Below the pieces are notes generated by a model that made no database searches, was not told the origin of the DNA, and saw nothing but the letters and a program-made list of their open reading frames with translations. From Bifidobacterium primatium (lineage in GTDB: Bacteria; Actinomycetota; Actinomycetes; Actinomycetales; Bifidobacteriaceae), in assembly GCF_002802875.1 (NCBI RefSeq), contig NZ_PEBI01000001.1:23820-87819 (forward strand): a DNA stretch of 64,000 nt, written 5' to 3'. The translations under genes and the position numbers were made by a program. Below are positions 45,303 to 54,231 of this stretch, piece after piece; position 1 is the stretch's first letter; the number at the start of each line of letters is the position of its first letter.

Positions 45303-46943
45303 TCACTGCAGGGGCATGCGGTAGGCGACGGAGTGCGCCCATTCGTCGCGCGGTTCGGGACAGTCGGTCCTGGAGTGGGCACCGCGGGATTCGGTGCGGG
45401 CGAGCGCCGCGTTGGCGGCCACGTAGCCGACGGTGAGCATGTTGCGGTTTTCGAGACGATGCGTCTGTTCGTCATACGACGAATCGACGTCGTGATCCGG
45501 GCCGGCGTCGGCATTGGCGAGGGCCAGCCCCTCGCCCAGCCGGCGCACCGCCGTCCGGAGGCCGTCGGCGTCGCGCAGCACGCCAACGCCATGCCACATC
45601 GCAGCCTCGATATGGCCGCGATCCCATGCGTCGGATGGATCGGTCCGGTCGTCGGTTGCGGGAACGGCAAGCGTCACCGGCTGTTCGCCGGATGGCTTGC
45701 CGGTGGCGGAGTTCGCGAACGGTACGGGATGCCATATGGCGTCCCGCCCGTCGGCGACGGCGGCAAGACCGGCGCGTCTGCCGAACACGAGGCCTTCGAG
45801 CAGTGAGTTGGAGGCCAGGCGGTTCGATCCCATGACGCCGGTGCGGGCGCACTCCCCCGCCGCATACAGGCCGGGAATGCTCGCGCGGCCGTTGAGGTCC
45901 GTTCGGATGCCGCCCATGTAGTAGTGGGCGGCCGGTGCGACGGGGATGGGTTCGCGGCTCCAGTCGAAGCCCAGGGACCTGGTGTAGGCGTCGATGGTCG
46001 GGAAACGGTGGGCGAGGAACGCGGCCAGGTCGGGGTGTTCGCGTGCCATCGGGGATACGTCGAGCATGACGGGACGGCCGTTCTGCCGCTGCATCACACG
46101 GAAGTTCTCGCGGGCGACCACGTCGCGCGGGGCGAGTTCGGCCCGTGGGTCGATGCGGGTCATGTACCGTTCGCCGTGTTCGTCGAGCAGGATCGCGCCT
46201 TCGCCGCGCACGGCTTCGGAGACGAGGAAGTGCTCGCCGACGGCCATCGCGGTGGGGTGGAACTGGTAGAACTCGAGGTCGGCGGTTTCGGCGCCGGCGC
46301 GCAGGGCGGCGGCGAGACCGTCGGCTGTGGCGACCTGCGGGTTGGTGGTGTACGGGTACATGCGGCCGGCGCCGCCGGTGGCGAGGATGACGCGGGTCGC
46401 GGGAAGCACATCACCTCCCGACTTCGTCAGCAGCCGCACTCCGGCGATGACGCCGTCACGGAGAACGAGGTCTTCGAGGAAAGCGTGCTCGATGATGTGG
46501 ATGCGCGGGTTGGTGCGGACCATGGCGGCCACGTCGAGCTCGAGCACCCTGCCGGTGGCGTCTCCGCCGGCGTGCACCACGCGGGCACGGCAGTGGGCGG
46601 CTTCGAGCCCCCGCAGCATATGGCCTTCGGCGTCCCGGTCGAAACGCACGCCGGCCGCGGCGAATTCACGTACGCGGTCCACACCCTCACGGGTGAGGAT
46701 CTCCACGGCCTTCGGCTCGCACAGGCCATGGCCGGCGGCCATGGTGTCCTGCGCGTGGAGCTTCGGGGCGTCGTCGGCGAAGATGGCGGCGGCGATACCT
46801 CCTTGCGCATGGTAGGTGTTGGATTCCACGAGTTCGGCCTTGGTGACCAGCGTGACGTCATGGCCGGTGGATGCCACGGCGAGTGCTGCGGACAGTCCGG
46901 CGACGCCGGCTCCGATGACGACGATGTTGTGTTCAGGATTCAC
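45303..46943 (-). CDS. nadB: L-aspartate oxidase
   Basis: A 546-residue FAD enzyme oxidising aspartate to iminoaspartate. The N-terminal dinucleotide motif GAGVAGLSAALAVASTG, HAQGGIAAA, and the catalytic-domain segments LILATGGAGRMYPYTTNP-like (near residue 195), FYQFHPTAM and HYYMGGIRTD are present, as is the C-terminal helical domain. The start is GTG at 46943 with GGGGAG upstream. It is the second gene of the operon, 63 bases after nadA. Confidence 0.94.
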   Translation of the reverse strand: MNPEHNIVVIGAGVAGLSAALAVASTGHDVTLVTKAELVESNTYHAQGGIAAAIFADDAPKLHAQDTMAAGHGLCEPKAVEILTREGVDRVREFAAAGVRFDRDAEGHMLRGLEAAHCRARVVHAGGDATGRVLELDVAAMVRTNPRIHIIEHAFLEDLVLRDGVIAGVRLLTKSGGDVLPATRVILATGGAGRMYPYTTNPQVATADGLAAALRAGAETADLEFYQFHPTAMAVGEHFLVSEAVRGEGAILLDEHGERYMTRIDPRAELAPRDVVARENFRVMQRQNGRPVMLDVSPMAREHPDLAAFLAHRFPTIDAYTRSLGFDWSREPIPVAPAAHYYMGGIRTDLNGRASIPGLYAAGECARTGVMGSNRLASNSLLEGLVFGRRAGLAAVADGRDAIWHPVPFANSATGKPSGEQPVTLAVPATDDRTDPSDAWDRGHIEAAMWHGVGVLRDADGLRTAVRRLGEGLALANADAGPDHDVDSSYDEQTHRLENRNMLTVGYVAANAALARTESRGAHSRTDCPEPRDEWAHSVAYRMPLQ

Positions 46944-47006
46944 GGTTTTTCTCCCCTCAGTCCACTTACGCGGACGACTCCCCTCATTGGGGGAGCCGGA
47001 AACGGC

Positions 47007-48275
47007 TCACGGGTGAACGCGCAGCATGCGCTCGAGCGCCACCTTGGCCTCGCGGGCGGTGTCGTCGTCCACGGTGATGCGGTTGACGATGTCGCCGCGC
47101 TCGATGCTTTCCAAGGCCCAGGCGAGATATGCCGGGTGGATGCGGTACATGGTGGAGCAGGGGCAGACGACCGGGTCGAGGCAGAAGACGGTCTTGTCGG
47201 GGTACTGCGCGGCGAGCCTGTTGACGAGGTTGATCTCGGTACCCACGGCGATGACGGAGCCGGCGGGCGCGTTGGCGATCTCCCTGACGATATAGGCGGT
47301 CGATCCGGTGCCGTCGGCGGCGTCGACGACCTGCATGGAGCATTCGGGATGTACGATCACCTTCACGCCGGGATATGCGCGGCGGGCGCGTTCGATCTGG
47401 TCGACGGTGAAGCGCTGGTGCACGGAGCAGAAGCCCTTCCACAGGATCATCTTCGCTTTGGCGTAGTCGGCGGGATTGCTGGCGCCGCCCTGCGGTTTGT
47501 ACGGGTCCCACAACGGCATTTGGCTCAGCGGGATGCCCATGGCGCGGGCGGTGTTGCGGCCGAGGTGCTGGTCGGGGAAGAACAGTACGCGCTTGCCGCG
47601 GGCGAACGCCCATTCAAGTACGGCGTGCGCGTTGGAAGACGTGCATACGATGCCGCCGTTGCGGCCGCAGAATGCCTTGAGCGAGGCGGCGGAGTTCATG
47701 TAGGTCACGGGGATGATCTGCTGCAGCCCGTCGGCGTCCGGTCTGGTGCCGCAGATCTCGCCGAGCTGCTGCCAGCAGTCCTCGACCTGGTCGATGTCGG
47801 CCATGTCGGCCATGGAGCATCCGGCGGAGAGGTTCGGCAGGGTAACGCTCTGTTCGGGAGTGGAGAGGATGTCGGCGGTTTCGGCCATGAAGTGCACGCC
47901 GCAGAACACGATGTGCTCGGCGTCGGGGCATTGCGTGGCGTTCTTGGCGAGCTGGAAGGAGTCGCCCACGTAGTCGGCGTGCACGATGATCTCGTCGCGC
48001 TGATAGAAGTGGCCGAGGATGAGCAGCTTGGAGCCGAGACGCGCCTTCGCGTCGCGGATGCGCTCCTGCAGCTCGTCGTCGGAGGCGTCGCGGTATTCGA
48101 CCGGCAGAGACTGCTGGCGCGGGGCGTTCCTCGGAATCATGTCCAGCGCCGACGCGCCGGGGCCGTAGGTCGGCCGGGTGGCGTCGAACGCCCATGGATC
48201 CTTGGTCAGGCCCGCGTCGCAGGTGCTGGTGGCGCCGAGCCGTTCGATGATGTCGTTTACTGAAGCCACGCTCAT
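47007..48275 (-). CDS. nadA: Quinolinate synthase
   Basis: A 422-residue [4Fe-4S] enzyme condensing iminoaspartate with DHAP to quinolinate. It shows LILGHFYQRDEI, the first cluster cysteine in VFCGVHFMAETA, the middle one in HPECSMQVVDAA and the last in DPVVCPCSTMYRIHP. This longer form has the N-terminal extension common in actinobacteria. The ATG at 48275 has AAGGA 7 bases upstream; the 17 residues above it are not supported. It is first in the operon, below a palindrome. Confidence 0.95.
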   Translation of the reverse strand: MSVASVNDIIERLGATSTCDAGLTKDPWAFDATRPTYGPGASALDMIPRNAPRQQSLPVEYRDASDDELQERIRDAKARLGSKLLILGHFYQRDEIIVHADYVGDSFQLAKNATQCPDAEHIVFCGVHFMAETADILSTPEQSVTLPNLSAGCSMADMADIDQVEDCWQQLGEICGTRPDADGLQQIIPVTYMNSAASLKAFCGRNGGIVCTSSNAHAVLEWAFARGKRVLFFPDQHLGRNTARAMGIPLSQMPLWDPYKPQGGASNPADYAKAKMILWKGFCSVHQRFTVDQIERARRAYPGVKVIVHPECSMQVVDAADGTGSTAYIVREIANAPAGSVIAVGTEINLVNRLAAQYPDKTVFCLDPVVCPCSTMYRIHPAYLAWALESIERGDIVNRITVDDDTAREAKVALERMLRVHP

Positions 48276-48375
48276 GGCAGTGTCCTTCTCTGATGTCCGT
48301 ATCCGTCGCACGACGGCGGGAGACATCGGTTCGTCGCCGAGGCTCCCGCCGTGAAATCAGTAAGAGCATACCACA

Positions 48376-48394
48376 TATAGTCAAGTTGACTATA
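48376..48394 (-). promoter_or_regulatory. Perfect 19-bp palindrome ahead of the NAD operon
   Basis: TATAGTCAA-G-TTGACTATA lies 100 bases before nadA. On the minus strand a TATGCT hexamer follows closely, so the palindrome would occupy the -35 region. It is a likely operator for an NAD-synthesis regulator (NrtR, NiaR or NadQ type); no such regulator is in the window. Confidence 0.75.
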
Positions 48395-48505
48395 ACTGAT
48401 GCCGTCGTAAACGAACACACCTTCTTCACTGTTCGGTCAGACGTCTGCAATGCCATATGACTAGGCTGTGCCGTAACGATGAACGCAGCAGGCAAGGAGG
48501 AAGCC

Positions 48506-49462
48506 ATGGGGATCTGGGACAGGCTGTTCGGCGGCAGGGGCTCAAAGGAAAACCGGGACATCGTCCGCAACACCCCGAATCCCGTGGCCGCCGACATCAC
48601 CGGCATCCAACGGGACGAAGCCTATTCGGACACACAGCGCATCCCCCAGCTGACCGACTACGTGGCGCAGATGATCGTGTCGATGGTCCGTCACGAAACG
48701 CAACGCCCCGCCGTCAACCTCCTCCCCACGGATGATGCGCCGTCCATCACCGACACGAAGGTCGGAGGGGCGTTCTACGTGCCTCCCGCCATGGGCGTCC
48801 CCAAGAACCGGGAGACCGGAGAACCGCTGTTCCTCATAGCCCAGCTGAATTTCGCCCAGCTCCCCCATCTGCATGATTTTCCGCAGGACGGTCTGCTGCA
48901 GTTCTTCATCGCCGGCGACGACTCGATGTTCGGCAAGGATTTCGACCGGCTGGATTCGCAGCGTTCATGGCGCATACGATACATCCCCGAGCCCGACGAC
49001 GTCACGCGGGGCCGTATCATCCGCCCCCATTGGAAGGACGACACCGACCTGCCGCTGCACGACCCCGATGTCGAGTTCCGTCTTGAACCGCAGCTGGCCA
49101 CGCAGGCGATGTCGACGACGGACTTCCGGTTCGAGTCCACGTTGCAGCGCTGCCTGGGCGCATTGAACGACCGCGACCGCGACTTCTTCGACACGCACGA
49201 CGCCGATATCCGAGACACGTTGAACGACATGCTGGGCGGTGACGGCCTTCGTGTCGGCGGCTACCCGGTCTTCACGCAGGATGATCCCCGAGAGGACGAC
49301 CCGGACCTCGGCCGGGCCACCACACTGCTGCTGCAGCTCGACTCGCTCGACGACAATCGGCTCATGTTCGGCGACACGGGTGTGATGAACTTCTTCATCG
49401 AGCCCGATCGCCTGCGTCGTCTGGACTTCTCCCGGGTCCTCTACACGTGGGATTGCTACTGA
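48506..49462 (+). CDS. DUF1963 (YwqG-like) family protein
   Basis: A 318-residue soluble protein of the YwqG/DUF1963 type. Family-like features are KVGGAFYVPPAMG, the LFLIAQLNFAQLP strand, DGLLQFFIAGDD, GGYPVFTQDDPRE near residue 257, and the C-terminal LLLQLDS and GVMNFFIEPDRLRRLDFSRV. Function of the family is unknown. I chose the ATG at 48506 because AAGGAGG lies 6 bases upstream; a start at 48479 is less likely. It is divergent from the NAD operon and convergent with uppS. Confidence 0.85.
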   Translation: MGIWDRLFGGRGSKENRDIVRNTPNPVAADITGIQRDEAYSDTQRIPQLTDYVAQMIVSMVRHETQRPAVNLLPTDDAPSITDTKVGGAFYVPPAMGVPKNRETGEPLFLIAQLNFAQLPHLHDFPQDGLLQFFIAGDDSMFGKDFDRLDSQRSWRIRYIPEPDDVTRGRIIRPHWKDDTDLPLHDPDVEFRLEPQLATQAMSTTDFRFESTLQRCLGALNDRDRDFFDTHDADIRDTLNDMLGGDGLRVGGYPVFTQDDPREDDPDLGRATTLLLQLDSLDDNRLMFGDTGVMNFFIEPDRLRRLDFSRVLYTWDCY

Positions 49463-49486
49463 CCGCGCCGAGCCGCACCATATCGA

Positions 49487-49537
49487 CCTCGCCGCTCGAG
49501 AGATCGCGGCTCGACAGTCAAGCGCCGTCAGCGCTTG
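49487..49537. repeat. Direct repeat, copy 1
   Basis: A 51-bp unit beginning CCTCGCCGCTCGA and ending CAAGCGCCGTCAGCGCTTG, the last part being a hairpin (7-bp stem, 5-base loop). It is nearly identical to copy 2, 94 bases away. Confidence 0.85.
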
Positions 49538-49580
49538 GCCTCCCGCAAGAACAGACGGCCTTGCGGCCGCGCCTTCCAGG

Positions 49581-49632
49581 CCTCGCCGCTCGATGCAATC
49601 GCGGCTCGACAGTCAAGCGCCGTCAGCGCTTG
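49581..49632. repeat. Direct repeat, copy 2, overlapping the uppS stop
   Basis: A 52-bp unit matching copy 1 except for a few bases in the middle. Its terminal hairpin is longer here (AGTCAAGCGC / GCGCTTGACT, 10 bp) and contains the uppS stop codon. The stretch 49463-49622 has no gene. Confidence 0.85.
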
Positions 49633-50414
49633 ACTCCCCCAAACCGTCGGTCGCGGTGGATGTAGTGGTCGATGGAACGCCACAGGACCTCGCGGCCGCA
49701 GTCGGGGAACAGTTCCGGCACGAAGTCGAGTTCCGCGTAGGCCGCCTCCCACGGCAGAAAGTTGCTCGTACGCTGCTCTCCCGACGTGCGGATCACCAGG
49801 TCGCAGTCGGGGATGTCGGGATTGTAGAGGTGCTGGGCGATCATCTTCTCGGTCACGCGGTCGCCGGAGATGCGGCCGTCGCGCACCTCCTTCGCGATGG
49901 CGGCGCAGGCGTCGGCGATCTCGGCGCGGCCGCCGTAGTTGATGCAGAACACCACGTCGATGGTCCTGTTGTGCTTCGTGCGCTCCATGGCGGTCTCAAG
50001 CTCGTCGATGACCGATTTCCACAGCCGGGGGCGGCGTCCGGACCAGCGCACGCGCACGCCCCATTCGTCCATCTGCGCCACGCGGCGGTGGATGATCTCG
50101 CGGCTGAAGCCCATGAGGAACCGCACCTCGGATGGCGAGCGCTTCCAGTTTTCGGTGGAGAACGTGTACAGGCTCAGATAGCGCACACCGGCCTCGATGG
50201 CGCCGGCGATGGTGTCGAACACCACGGGTTCGGCAGCCTGATGGCCGTTCGTGCGCACGAGACCGCGCTGCTGCGCCCAGCGTCCGTTGCCGTCCATGAT
50301 GACGCCGACGTGGCGGGGCACCTTGTCCTTGGGGAAGTCGGGAATGATCGAGGGGTCGGAGAAGGGGGCCGCGGGGATATCCAACGACGTATAGTCCACA
50401 TGTTCAAAAGCCAT
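49623..50414 (-). CDS. uppS: Isoprenyl transferase (undecaprenyl diphosphate synthase type)
   Basis: A 263-residue cis-prenyltransferase making the polyprenyl carrier for cell-wall precursors. It has the catalytic segment VGVIMDGNGRWAQQRGL, the FSTENWKRS motif near residue 102, and the DLVIRTSGEQRTSNFLPWEAAYAEL segment near the C-terminus. It lies 2 bases after recO, a common pairing. The MEP-pathway genes ispG and dxr 3-5 kb away would supply substrate. Exact chain length is not predictable. Confidence 0.94.
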   Translation of the reverse strand: MAFEHVDYTSLDIPAAPFSDPSIIPDFPKDKVPRHVGVIMDGNGRWAQQRGLVRTNGHQAAEPVVFDTIAGAIEAGVRYLSLYTFSTENWKRSPSEVRFLMGFSREIIHRRVAQMDEWGVRVRWSGRRPRLWKSVIDELETAMERTKHNRTIDVVFCINYGGRAEIADACAAIAKEVRDGRISGDRVTEKMIAQHLYNPDIPDCDLVIRTSGEQRTSNFLPWEAAYAELDFVPELFPDCGREVLWRSIDHYIHRDRRFGGVKR

Positions 50415-50416
50415 GT

Positions 50417-51163
50417 CTACGAATCTAGCAAGTGCGCGGAACGAATCGGCCGTTCGAGGTAATACTCGGCCCAGTGTTCGACGATGTCATGCACCCTCGA
50501 AACCGAATCCCCGCCATCGGCGCCGCCTGCCGGCCGGACGTCAAGCGTCCCCCAGTCTCCGGCGAGCAGCGCCTTCAGCCGCATGACGTCGTCCCTCGTC
50601 ACCCGAATCGCCTCGGGAGTGCGGCCCCTGGCGCACATCACGCCGCCTCCGGGTATCGAGAACGCGGCGAGATCGTCGCCCCCGCCGCATACCACGCAGG
50701 AGTCGAGACGCGGGGTCCATCCAGCTATGGACAACGCGCGCAGCACGTAGGAGTCGCCGATGTCCGTCGGCGCATGCAGCCGACGGGCCAGCGCGGAGAC
50801 CGCGCCCACGGCCAGCATGTACTGGGACGGCGAAGGTTCGTCGAGGGCGGCGAACAGCCGGTCGGCGGTCTCCGCGACCACGCTGGCGTTCACGTAGCTG
50901 TCGTAGTCGCCGATGATGCGGTCGCCGTACATGCCTTTGGCCGAGGCCTGCGAGACCACGTCGAGCGAACGGCCGGTGGCGATGAGCAGGTCGGCGCGCA
51001 TGAACGGTTCGAGCCGTGCGCCGAACCGCGACTTCAGCCGTCGAACGCCTTTCGCCACGGCACGGATCTTGCCGTGGTCACGGGTGAGGATGGTGATGAT
51101 GCGGTCGGCCTCGCCGAGCTTCACCGTACGCAGCACCAGTCCCTCGTCGCTGTACAGCGCCAT
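50417..51163 (-). CDS. recO: DNA repair protein RecO
   Basis: A 248-residue recombination mediator that loads RecA on SSB-coated DNA with RecR. The N-terminal OB-fold (DEGLVLRTVKLGEADRIITILTRDHGK) is followed by a helical domain; residues about 163-185 keep a reduced zinc site (CVVCGGGDD and a later C in VMCARGR), which lacks the fourth ligand. I chose the ATG at 51163 after AAGGAAG. It is probably cotranscribed with uppS. Confidence 0.9.
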   Translation of the reverse strand: MALYSDEGLVLRTVKLGEADRIITILTRDHGKIRAVAKGVRRLKSRFGARLEPFMRADLLIATGRSLDVVSQASAKGMYGDRIIGDYDSYVNASVVAETADRLFAALDEPSPSQYMLAVGAVSALARRLHAPTDIGDSYVLRALSIAGWTPRLDSCVVCGGGDDLAAFSIPGGGVMCARGRTPEAIRVTRDDVMRLKALLAGDWGTLDVRPAGGADGGDSVSRVHDIVEHWAEYYLERPIRSAHLLDS

Positions 51164-51195
51164 GGATGCGCTTCCTTTCCGCCGTGCGATGCACG

Positions 51196-52932
51196 TCAGT
51201 AGATGAACAGTCCCCAGAAGGCCAGCACCAGCAGCACGCCGAACATCGCGAGCGCCGTCACCACGAACAGCGCCACACCGAGTCTGGTCGAGGCGACGAC
51301 CGGTCCGGGATGCCAGTCGCGGATGCGCAGCACGGGTCTGCCGGTGAGCCGTTTCACACGGAAGTCGGCCTTCCATTCCTCCGGCGTGCGCAGCAGGCCC
51401 TTTACGGACGCGGTGTGCAGTATCTCGCACAGCACTCTCGACCACGCCCATACCACGATGGCGCAGGCCGCCTGGATCGCATACCAGCTCCAGTAGATCA
51501 TGCCGGGCGGCTCCGGCGCGGCTCCCCAGATCAGCTGGACCATGCGCCATACGATCTGGCCGATGCCGGCGAAGAACAGCATCAGCGAGGCCATAGTGGT
51601 GACGGATATCATGACCAGCACCCTCCGGTACCCGCGCACCAGGCCGAGGGCCCTGCCACGGCGCCCGGCAAGGCACCGGATCTTGCGGATGACGGCCACG
51701 ACGGCGAGTATCAGCGTGGCGACGAGCATGACCGCGGTGGATGCGTGCACGATGACGCCGTACATGGTCAGACGGGGGTGGGCGTGCAGGTTCGTCGGCA
51801 CGGCGATGGACTGGTAGATGGTGGTGCCGGCGATGGATGCCGACGTCTCCTCGAGCCCTCGGGTCTTGCCGACGGCCCAGTCGACCATGTCGTCCTCGTA
51901 TCCGTCGACCAGGGGCGTGCCCTCCTCGGCCTCGTCGCCGAGCCGCATCACATGGTTGGCGACCGGATAGTTGCGCACGGTCACGTCCCAGTTGTCCTCC
52001 TGCCGGGCCATGCCCTCGATCTCGGTGATGCCGTCGACCTGTGCGGTCATGACGTCCTTCGAACCGTAGGCCACGAATGTGGGGATGGCGTAGCCCTGCG
52101 CGACGAGCGGGTCGAAGTCGAGGTTGTCGAGTCCGAACCGTGCGGTGTCGGCGCTGAACACGCGGCGGACGATGGACTGGTAGCCGGGATTGGCGCCGAC
52201 GATGGCGAAGTCCTGCGCGACGAAGAACCCGAGCGCATGCCGCGGCGAATACACCATGGGCGACAGCAGTATCTGGAAGGCGATATGGCCGTCGTCACGC
52301 ACGAGATAGGGCGATATCCATGTGCTTTCGGAGGTGGCGTACAGTCCCACCTTGTCGGGGTCCACGGTGTCGAGCGATCTGAGGTAGTCCACAACTTGGC
52401 CGTAGGCGTGTGCGGACGCCTTGTAGTCGCGGGTGATGTCGTTCGTCGACCAGACGGGCTTGTCGACGGTCGCCGTCACGAATCCCGCGGAGCTGAGGTC
52501 GTCGGCGACGTCGCCGAACGAATTGTCGGCCGTGCCGTATCCGGCGCCGTGCATGAACACGGCGGCCGGCAGACTGTGCTTCGCGGTGACGCCCTTGGGC
52601 GAGCGGACGAGCACGTGGGCCCGTTGTCGCTCGCCGGTCGATGGGCGGACGAGTTCCAGCCAGGCGTCGGCGGTGACGACGTCATAGGTGCCGCGTTCCG
52701 GCAGTTTTTCTCCGCCGGGGTTATCGTAGGTCACGGAGGTGTCTGCGGCCAGTGTCTCCACGCTGCGGTCGGTCGGCTCGTTCTTCCATTCGACCGTCGT
52801 GATATGCGAGACCGAGGTCAGTATGCCCATCAGGATGATGAAGATGGGGATGCTGACCAGCATCTTCTTCGACCACTTCCATTCGACATCGTCGTTTACG
52901 GCAGTCGTCGCGGTTTTCCGGCGTTTCAACAC
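51196..52932 (-). CDS. Membrane-anchored alpha/beta hydrolase
   Basis: A 578-residue protein. One N-terminal helix (residues about 24-44) leads to an extracellular alpha/beta-hydrolase domain (about 60-380) with an oxyanion-type HGAGYG segment. The candidate nucleophile elbow is LYATSESTW, which departs from GxSxG, and the likely catalytic histidine is in PVANHVMRLG. Four hydrophobic helices follow (about 415-437, 455-475, 490-510, 550-577) with a basic cytosolic loop. Substrate unknown; a surface esterase or peptidase is the best guess. It lies between recO and ispG. Confidence 0.75.
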   Translation of the reverse strand: MLKRRKTATTAVNDDVEWKWSKKMLVSIPIFIILMGILTSVSHITTVEWKNEPTDRSVETLAADTSVTYDNPGGEKLPERGTYDVVTADAWLELVRPSTGERQRAHVLVRSPKGVTAKHSLPAAVFMHGAGYGTADNSFGDVADDLSSAGFVTATVDKPVWSTNDITRDYKASAHAYGQVVDYLRSLDTVDPDKVGLYATSESTWISPYLVRDDGHIAFQILLSPMVYSPRHALGFFVAQDFAIVGANPGYQSIVRRVFSADTARFGLDNLDFDPLVAQGYAIPTFVAYGSKDVMTAQVDGITEIEGMARQEDNWDVTVRNYPVANHVMRLGDEAEEGTPLVDGYEDDMVDWAVGKTRGLEETSASIAGTTIYQSIAVPTNLHAHPRLTMYGVIVHASTAVMLVATLILAVVAVIRKIRCLAGRRGRALGLVRGYRRVLVMISVTTMASLMLFFAGIGQIVWRMVQLIWGAAPEPPGMIYWSWYAIQAACAIVVWAWSRVLCEILHTASVKGLLRTPEEWKADFRVKRLTGRPVLRIRDWHPGPVVASTRLGVALFVVTALAMFGVLLVLAFWGLFIY

Positions 52933-53010
52933 GGAAGGTATTCTATACGCCGAACCTTACCGGCGCGGGCCGGCCCGAAGCCGGCCACGCGCCGCCGCCT
53001 TCCACGTCCG

Positions 53011-54231
53011 TCAGCGGACGACGGTCCCTGCCTTGGGATCCTGGATCGGCACGACGACGGGACCGGCGCCCTCGAGCGGGGTGCCGTTGGCCTCGGCCTC
53101 CTCCTTCATGCGTTCGGCGATCTCGTGCGCCTTGTCGAGCAGCGTGTCGACGATGCGGTCCTCGGGCACCGTCTCGATGACCTTGCCCTTGATGAAGATC
53201 TGCCCCTTGCCGTTGCCGGAGGCCACGCCGAGGTCGGCCTCGCGCGCCTCGCCGGGACCGTTGACGATGCAGCCCATGACGGCCACGCGGATGGGGGCGG
53301 TGATGCCCTTGAGACCGTCGGTCACGGCGTTGGCCAGCTGGATAACGTCCACCTGCGCACGGCCGCAGCTCGGGCACGAGATGATGTCGAACTTGCGTGC
53401 GCGCAGCCCCAGGTATTCGAGCAGCTTGCAGCCGACCTTGACCTCCTCGACCGGCGGGGCGGAGAGGGACACGCGGATGGTGTCGCCGATGCCTTCGGAT
53501 AGGAGCGAGCCGAACGCCAGACAGGACTTGATGGTGCCCTGCCATGCGGGACCGGCCTCGGTGACGCCGAGATGCAGCGGCCAGTCGCCCTTGGACGCCA
53601 GCAGGCGGTAAGTCTGGACCATGGTGACGACGTCGTGGTGTTTGACGGAGATCTTGAAGTCATGGAAGCCGACGTCCTCGAACATGTGGGCCTCCTTGAG
53701 CGCGGATGCGACGAGCGCCTCGGGCGTCGGACCGCCGTATTTGGCGTAGAGCGCCTTGTCAAGAGAGCCGGCGTTGACGCCGATGCGCAGCGAGATGCCC
53801 GCGTCGGTGGCGGCCTTGCAGATGTCGGGACCGACCTGGTCGAACTTGCGGATGTTGCCGGGGTTCACACGCACGGCAGCGCATCCGGCATCGATGGCCT
53901 GGAACACGTACTTCGACTGGAAGTGGATGTCGGCGATGACCGGGATCGGGGACTTCGCCACGATGGACGGCAGGGCGTCGGCATCGTCCTGGCTGGGTAC
54001 CGCGACACGGACGATGTCGCAGCCCGCCTGCGCCAGCTCGCCGATCTGACGCAACGTGGCGTTCGCGTCGGCGGTGACGGTGTTCGTCATCGACTGCACG
54101 CTGACGGGCGCGCCGCCGCCGACCGGCACCGGGCCGACCATGATGCGGCGGGAGCGGCGGCGGGGATGCAGCGGCGACTCGCTGATCGCGGCGTCGCCGG
54201 TCTTACGGAATGCGGTATTCGAATCAGTCAC
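53011..54231 (-). CDS. ispG: 4-hydroxy-3-methylbut-2-en-1-yl diphosphate synthase
   Basis: A 406-residue [4Fe-4S] enzyme of the MEP isoprenoid pathway making HMBPP from MEcPP. The TIM-barrel half begins [20 protein letters not shown]; the cluster cysteines are in SCPSCGRA and [10 protein letters not shown]. The GTG start at 54231 overlaps the last 8 bases of dxr, the preceding gene of the same pathway, so the two are cotranslated. Confidence 0.96.
   Translation of the reverse strand: MTDSNTAFRKTGDAAISESPLHPRRRSRRIMVGPVPVGGGAPVSVQSMTNTVTADANATLRQIGELAQAGCDIVRVAVPSQDDADALPSIVAKSPIPVIADIHFQSKYVFQAIDAGCAAVRVNPGNIRKFDQVGPDICKAATDAGISLRIGVNAGSLDKALYAKYGGPTPEALVASALKEAHMFEDVGFHDFKISVKHHDVVTMVQTYRLLASKGDWPLHLGVTEAGPAWQGTIKSCLAFGSLLSEGIGDTIRVSLSAPPVEEVKVGCKLLEYLGLRARKFDIISCPSCGRAQVDVIQLANAVTDGLKGITAPIRVAVMGCIVNGPGEAREADLGVASGNGKGQIFIKGKVIETVPEDRIVDTLLDKAHEIAERMKEEAEANGTPLEGAGPVVVPIQDPKAGTVVR

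Noticed and set aside
49463..49640. The two repeats as a minimal CRISPR array
   Set aside because: Only two units, each about 51 bp with an internal hairpin and overlapping a coding end; no further units or cas genes.
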